Source: JBJXHN01 sp046233135 (GTDB lineage: Bacteria > Pseudomonadota > Alphaproteobacteria > Rhodospirillales > Rhodospirillaceae). From it: a DNA stretch of 64,000 nt. Every line of letters starts with the position of its first letter. The first letter of the stretch is position 1. Location of the stretch: NCBI GenBank assembly GCA_046233135.1, contig JBJXHN010000003.1, forward strand, positions 682,001 through 746,000. Direction: 5' to 3'. A program made the position numbers and the translations under genes. Below are positions 61,595-64,000 of this stretch, one piece after another. A model generated the notes under the pieces. It was not told the DNA's origin. It worked only from the letters and a program-made list of their open reading frames with translations, and did no database searches.

Positions 61595-62652
61595 GCGGTT
61601 TTTCCCCTCAGCCTGCCGACCATGCCGGTCGGAAAGAAATAGACGCTCAGGATAAACAGCACCCCCAGCCAGAGGATCCAGCGTTCGGGGGCGAAGAAGT
61701 CGGGGATCACCGGCAGCCCTGCGGTGGCCTGGGCCGCCAGCCCCATCACGTCCTGCAAATAGTTCTGGGCGAGAATGAACAGGGTGGCCCCGATCACCGC
61801 GCCGTACAGGGTGCCCATGCCGCCGATCACCACCATCAGCAGGATATCGACCATGATATCCAGGCTCAGCGTGGTTTCCGGCCCGGTATAGCGCAGCCAC
61901 AGCGCCATCAGCACCCCGGCCAGGGCCGCCATGCCCGCCGACAGGCAGGTGGCGATGGTGCGGTAGTGCATGGTGCGATAGCCGATGGCCTCGGCCCGGA
62001 AGCCGTTCTCGCGAATCGCCTGCAACACCCGGCCGAAGGGCGAGTTCACCACCCGCAGCAGCACCAGGAACAGCCCCGCCGAAGCGATGAAGACCATGTA
62101 GTAGCTGACCAGCCGGCCGTCCATCCGCACCCCGAACAGCTTCCCCGAGGCCAGCTTGAAGCCCGGCGACAGCTCGAAAGGCACGCGGTAGCTCAGGCCG
62201 TCCTCGCCGCCGGTGATATGGAACATCTGGCTGACCAGGATGGCGAAGGCGCTCGCAACGGCCAGGGTGACCATGGCAAAGAAGATCGCCCGCACCCGCA
62301 GGCTGAACATGGCGATGACAAAGGCCAGAGCCACCGCCAGGGCGACTCCGCCGGCCATGCCCGCCCCCACCGCCAGCCAGCTGTCGCCCATGCCGGCCAG
62401 CGCGATGGCCACCCCATAGGCACCCAGGCCGAAGAACATGGTATGGGCGAAGGACACAATGCCGGTATAGCCCAGCAGCAGGTCATAGCTGGCCACCAGC
62501 AAGATGAAGATGCAGATGCGCGCCGCCGTATCCAGCGAACGGGTGCCGGGGAACAGGAACGGCGCGAAGGCCAGCGCCCCGACGATCAGCACCAGAAGCA
62601 GGGTCAGCACCCGCGAGCGCGGGGTATCGCCGGACAGAAGTTTGCGGATCAT
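61591..62652 (-). CDS. livM: Branched-chain amino acid type ABC permease LivM
   Basis: 353 residues with about ten hydrophobic segments and LivM marks: GYTGIVSFAHTMFFGLGAYGVA, VRAIFFAMVTLAVASAF, and VNSPFGRVLQAIRENGFRAEAIGY (the EAA-type loop). Pairs with LivH to form the membrane channel. Substrates of this family include branched-chain amino acids, amides and urea-like compounds. It starts 4 bp after the livH stop. Confidence 0.9.
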   Translation of the reverse strand: MIRKLLSGDTPRSRVLTLLLVLIVGALAFAPFLFPGTRSLDTAARICIFILLVASYDLLLGYTGIVSFAHTMFFGLGAYGVAIALAGMGDSWLAVGAGMAGGVALAVALAFVIAMFSLRVRAIFFAMVTLAVASAFAILVSQMFHITGGEDGLSYRVPFELSPGFKLASGKLFGVRMDGRLVSYYMVFIASAGLFLVLLRVVNSPFGRVLQAIRENGFRAEAIGYRTMHYRTIATCLSAGMAALAGVLMALWLRYTGPETTLSLDIMVDILLMVVIGGMGTLYGAVIGATLFILAQNYLQDVMGLAAQATAGLPVIPDFFAPERWILWLGVLFILSVYFFPTGMVGRLRGKTA

Positions 62653-62656
62653 GGTC

Positions 62657-63697
62657 TCAGCGTCCTTTCGCCGCAGGCATCAGGCCTTCCGGCCGCCACA
62701 TCAGCACCGCCACCATCAGCAGGATGCTCGACCCCAGGGCCACCTTGGGCGCCAGATAGGCCGCGTAGTTGTTCATCAGCCCGACCAGCAGGGCACCGAC
62801 GAAACAGCCTTCCACCGAGCCCAGGCCACCGATGATGACGACGATGAAGATCATGATCATCACGTTCATGCCCATCGGCGCGGTGATCACTTCCTGATAC
62901 AGGCCCCACATCACGCCCCCCAGCCCGGCCAGGGCCGACCCGGCGACGAAGACGGCGATGAACAAAGCGCCGATGCGATAGCCCAGGGCCTCGACCATCT
63001 CCCCGTTTTCCACACCGGCGCGGACCAGCAGGCCGATCTTGGTGCGCTTCAGGGTCAGGCGCATGGCCAGGAAGATGGCCAGCCCCACCACCACCGCCAG
63101 CACCCGGTATTTCTCCAGCACCACGTCCCCCAGGGCGAAGGCGCCCTTCAGGCTGTCGGGCCGGGGGATGGGAATGGCATCCGGTCCCCAGAACACATAG
63201 ATCAGCTGTTCCACCACGATCAGCCCGCCCATGGTGATCAGGATCTGCTTCAGGTGGTCGCCATAGACCGGCATGACGATCAGCCGTTCGAACAGCCATC
63301 CGAAAGCGCCGGCGGCGATCATCGCAACCACGGCCCCGGCGGCCACCGCCGCCAGGTTGGCCATCAGCGACGGCGAAACCATCCACGGGGTCAGGGCCGC
63401 CATCACCGTGACGCCGATGAAGGCCCCCAGCGAGATGAAGGCCCCGTGACCGAAGTTCAGAACATCCATCAGGCCAAAGACCAGCGTCAGGCCCGAGGCC
63501 ATGATGAAGATCATCATCCCCATCGCCAGGCCGGCCAACGTCAGGGTCACCCAGGTGGGCACGCTGCCGACCAGGATCAGGGCCACCAGCATCAGCGCCG
63601 GCACCAGAAGCTGCGCGGCCCGGGGGCGCCAGCCGGTGCGGGCGGCCACCCGCTCGGCCCATGTGTCGGCCAGCGTCAAAAGCCCCGTCGTGCTCAT
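62657..63697 (-). CDS. livH: Branched-chain amino acid type ABC permease LivH
   Basis: 346 residues. LivH marks include SGLTLVFGLMDVLNFGHGAFISLGA and TKIGLLVRAGVENGEMVEALGYRI, and the conserved GGLGSVEGCFVGALLVG near the end. The N-terminal ~35 residues are an extra polar stretch before the first membrane segment. It overlaps the livF end by 4 bp. Confidence 0.9.
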   Translation of the reverse strand: MSTTGLLTLADTWAERVAARTGWRPRAAQLLVPALMLVALILVGSVPTWVTLTLAGLAMGMMIFIMASGLTLVFGLMDVLNFGHGAFISLGAFIGVTVMAALTPWMVSPSLMANLAAVAAGAVVAMIAAGAFGWLFERLIVMPVYGDHLKQILITMGGLIVVEQLIYVFWGPDAIPIPRPDSLKGAFALGDVVLEKYRVLAVVVGLAIFLAMRLTLKRTKIGLLVRAGVENGEMVEALGYRIGALFIAVFVAGSALAGLGGVMWGLYQEVITAPMGMNVMIMIFIVVIIGGLGSVEGCFVGALLVGLMNNYAAYLAPKVALGSSILLMVAVLMWRPEGLMPAAKGR

Positions 63698-64000
63698 TGG
63701 TGCAACTCCATGCTCAGGCCCAGCAGGCGTTCCTGAAGGGCCGTGTCGGCGGCGAGATCAGCCATGGCGCCCGTATGCACCACCCGGCCACTGTCCATCA
63801 CCGCAACGGTATCTCCCACGGCCTTGGCCATGGTGAAGTTCTGCTCGACCATCAGGATGGTGGCGCCGAAGCCCTTCAACTGGCGGATCGCTTCCGTCAG
63901 CGCCCCGACGATGGCCGGAGCCAGACCCTTGGTGGGCTCGTCGATCAGCAGCAGCCGGGACGGCTCGATCACCGCCCGGGCGATGGCCAGCATCTGCTTT
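63694..64000 (-). CDS. livF: ABC transporter ATP-binding protein LivF (5' part outside the window)
   Basis: Only the C-terminal part is present; its start lies beyond the right edge. The visible region carries Walker B LLLIDEPTKGLAP, the switch His replaced as usual in the family by a Glu/Gln stretch (LMVEQNF), and the typical LivF end (VMDSGRVVHTG, LGL). It energizes the LivHM permease. LivG and the binding protein are probably further right. Confidence 0.88.
   Translation of the reverse strand, partial: KQMLAIARAVIEPSRLLLIDEPTKGLAPAIVGALTEAIRQLKGFGATILMVEQNFTMAKAVGDTVAVMDSGRVVHTGAMADLAADTALQERLLGLSMELHQ

Overview
The window is GC-rich, densely coding DNA, most consistent with an alphaproteobacterium, probably Rhodospirillales-like. 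That placement is an inference from base composition, the TRAP and Liv transporters and the mix of genes; no rRNA, tRNA or housekeeping marker is present to confirm it. One stretch of about 8 kb (roughly 42.8-50.9 kb) is visibly richer in A+T and carries phage genes.

Layout. (1) 1-27.0 kb is a hybrid NRPS/PKS biosynthetic cluster. It has a cut-off cyclic-peptide-type ABC exporter, a type II thioesterase, a loading protein (AMP ligase, degenerate ketoreductase, carrier), a C-A-T-C-A-T protein, a giant docking-C-A-T-E-C-A-T-KS-AT-KR-ACP protein and a CmlA-like diiron hydroxylase. Specificity residues read by eye give beta-alanine for the first NRPS A domain and phenylalanine for the fourth. The expected backbone is acyl starter - beta-Ala - X - D-X - (hydroxy)Phe - reduced malonyl unit. 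No release domain is seen. (2) 27.0-30.1 kb holds an SDR with unusual catalytic positions, a soluble CZB-domain chemoreceptor, an NsrR/Rrf2 regulator and a group III truncated haemoglobin, with a strong NsrR-like palindrome between the divergent genes: a nitrosative-stress module. (3) 30.3-37.0 kb encodes a Wadjet/Mks-type SMC operon (JetA, JetB, JetC) with no JetD nuclease; an AlkA-type DNA glycosylase follows in its place. (4) 37.4-42.7 kb has a very long pyruvate:ferredoxin oxidoreductase and a small lipoprotein.

(5) 42.8-50.9 kb is a Mu-like prophage remnant: an RHH regulator, a Mu-type HTH protein, a Mor-like activator, major head protein, head protease, tail assembly chaperone with a probable -2 frameshift, and tape measure protein. 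Transposase, portal, terminase and the rest of the tail are missing. Palindromic TGCAA-rich DNA lies on both sides. (6) 50.9-60.0 kb is a galactonate-type sugar acid operon: GntR regulator, TRAP transporter, DgoD, an IlvD/Edd dehydratase, KDPGal aldolase and KDGal kinase. (7) 60.0-60.6 kb is a BrnT/BrnA toxin-antitoxin pair. (8) 60.7-64.0 kb, minus strand, is a branched-chain amino acid type ABC transporter (LivF cut off, LivH, LivM) ending in an alpha/beta hydrolase.

The observations most worth following are the JetABC-glycosylase operon without JetD, the assembly line with its inactive-looking KR, CmlA-like tailoring enzyme and missing release domain, and the Mu-like -2 frameshift signal.
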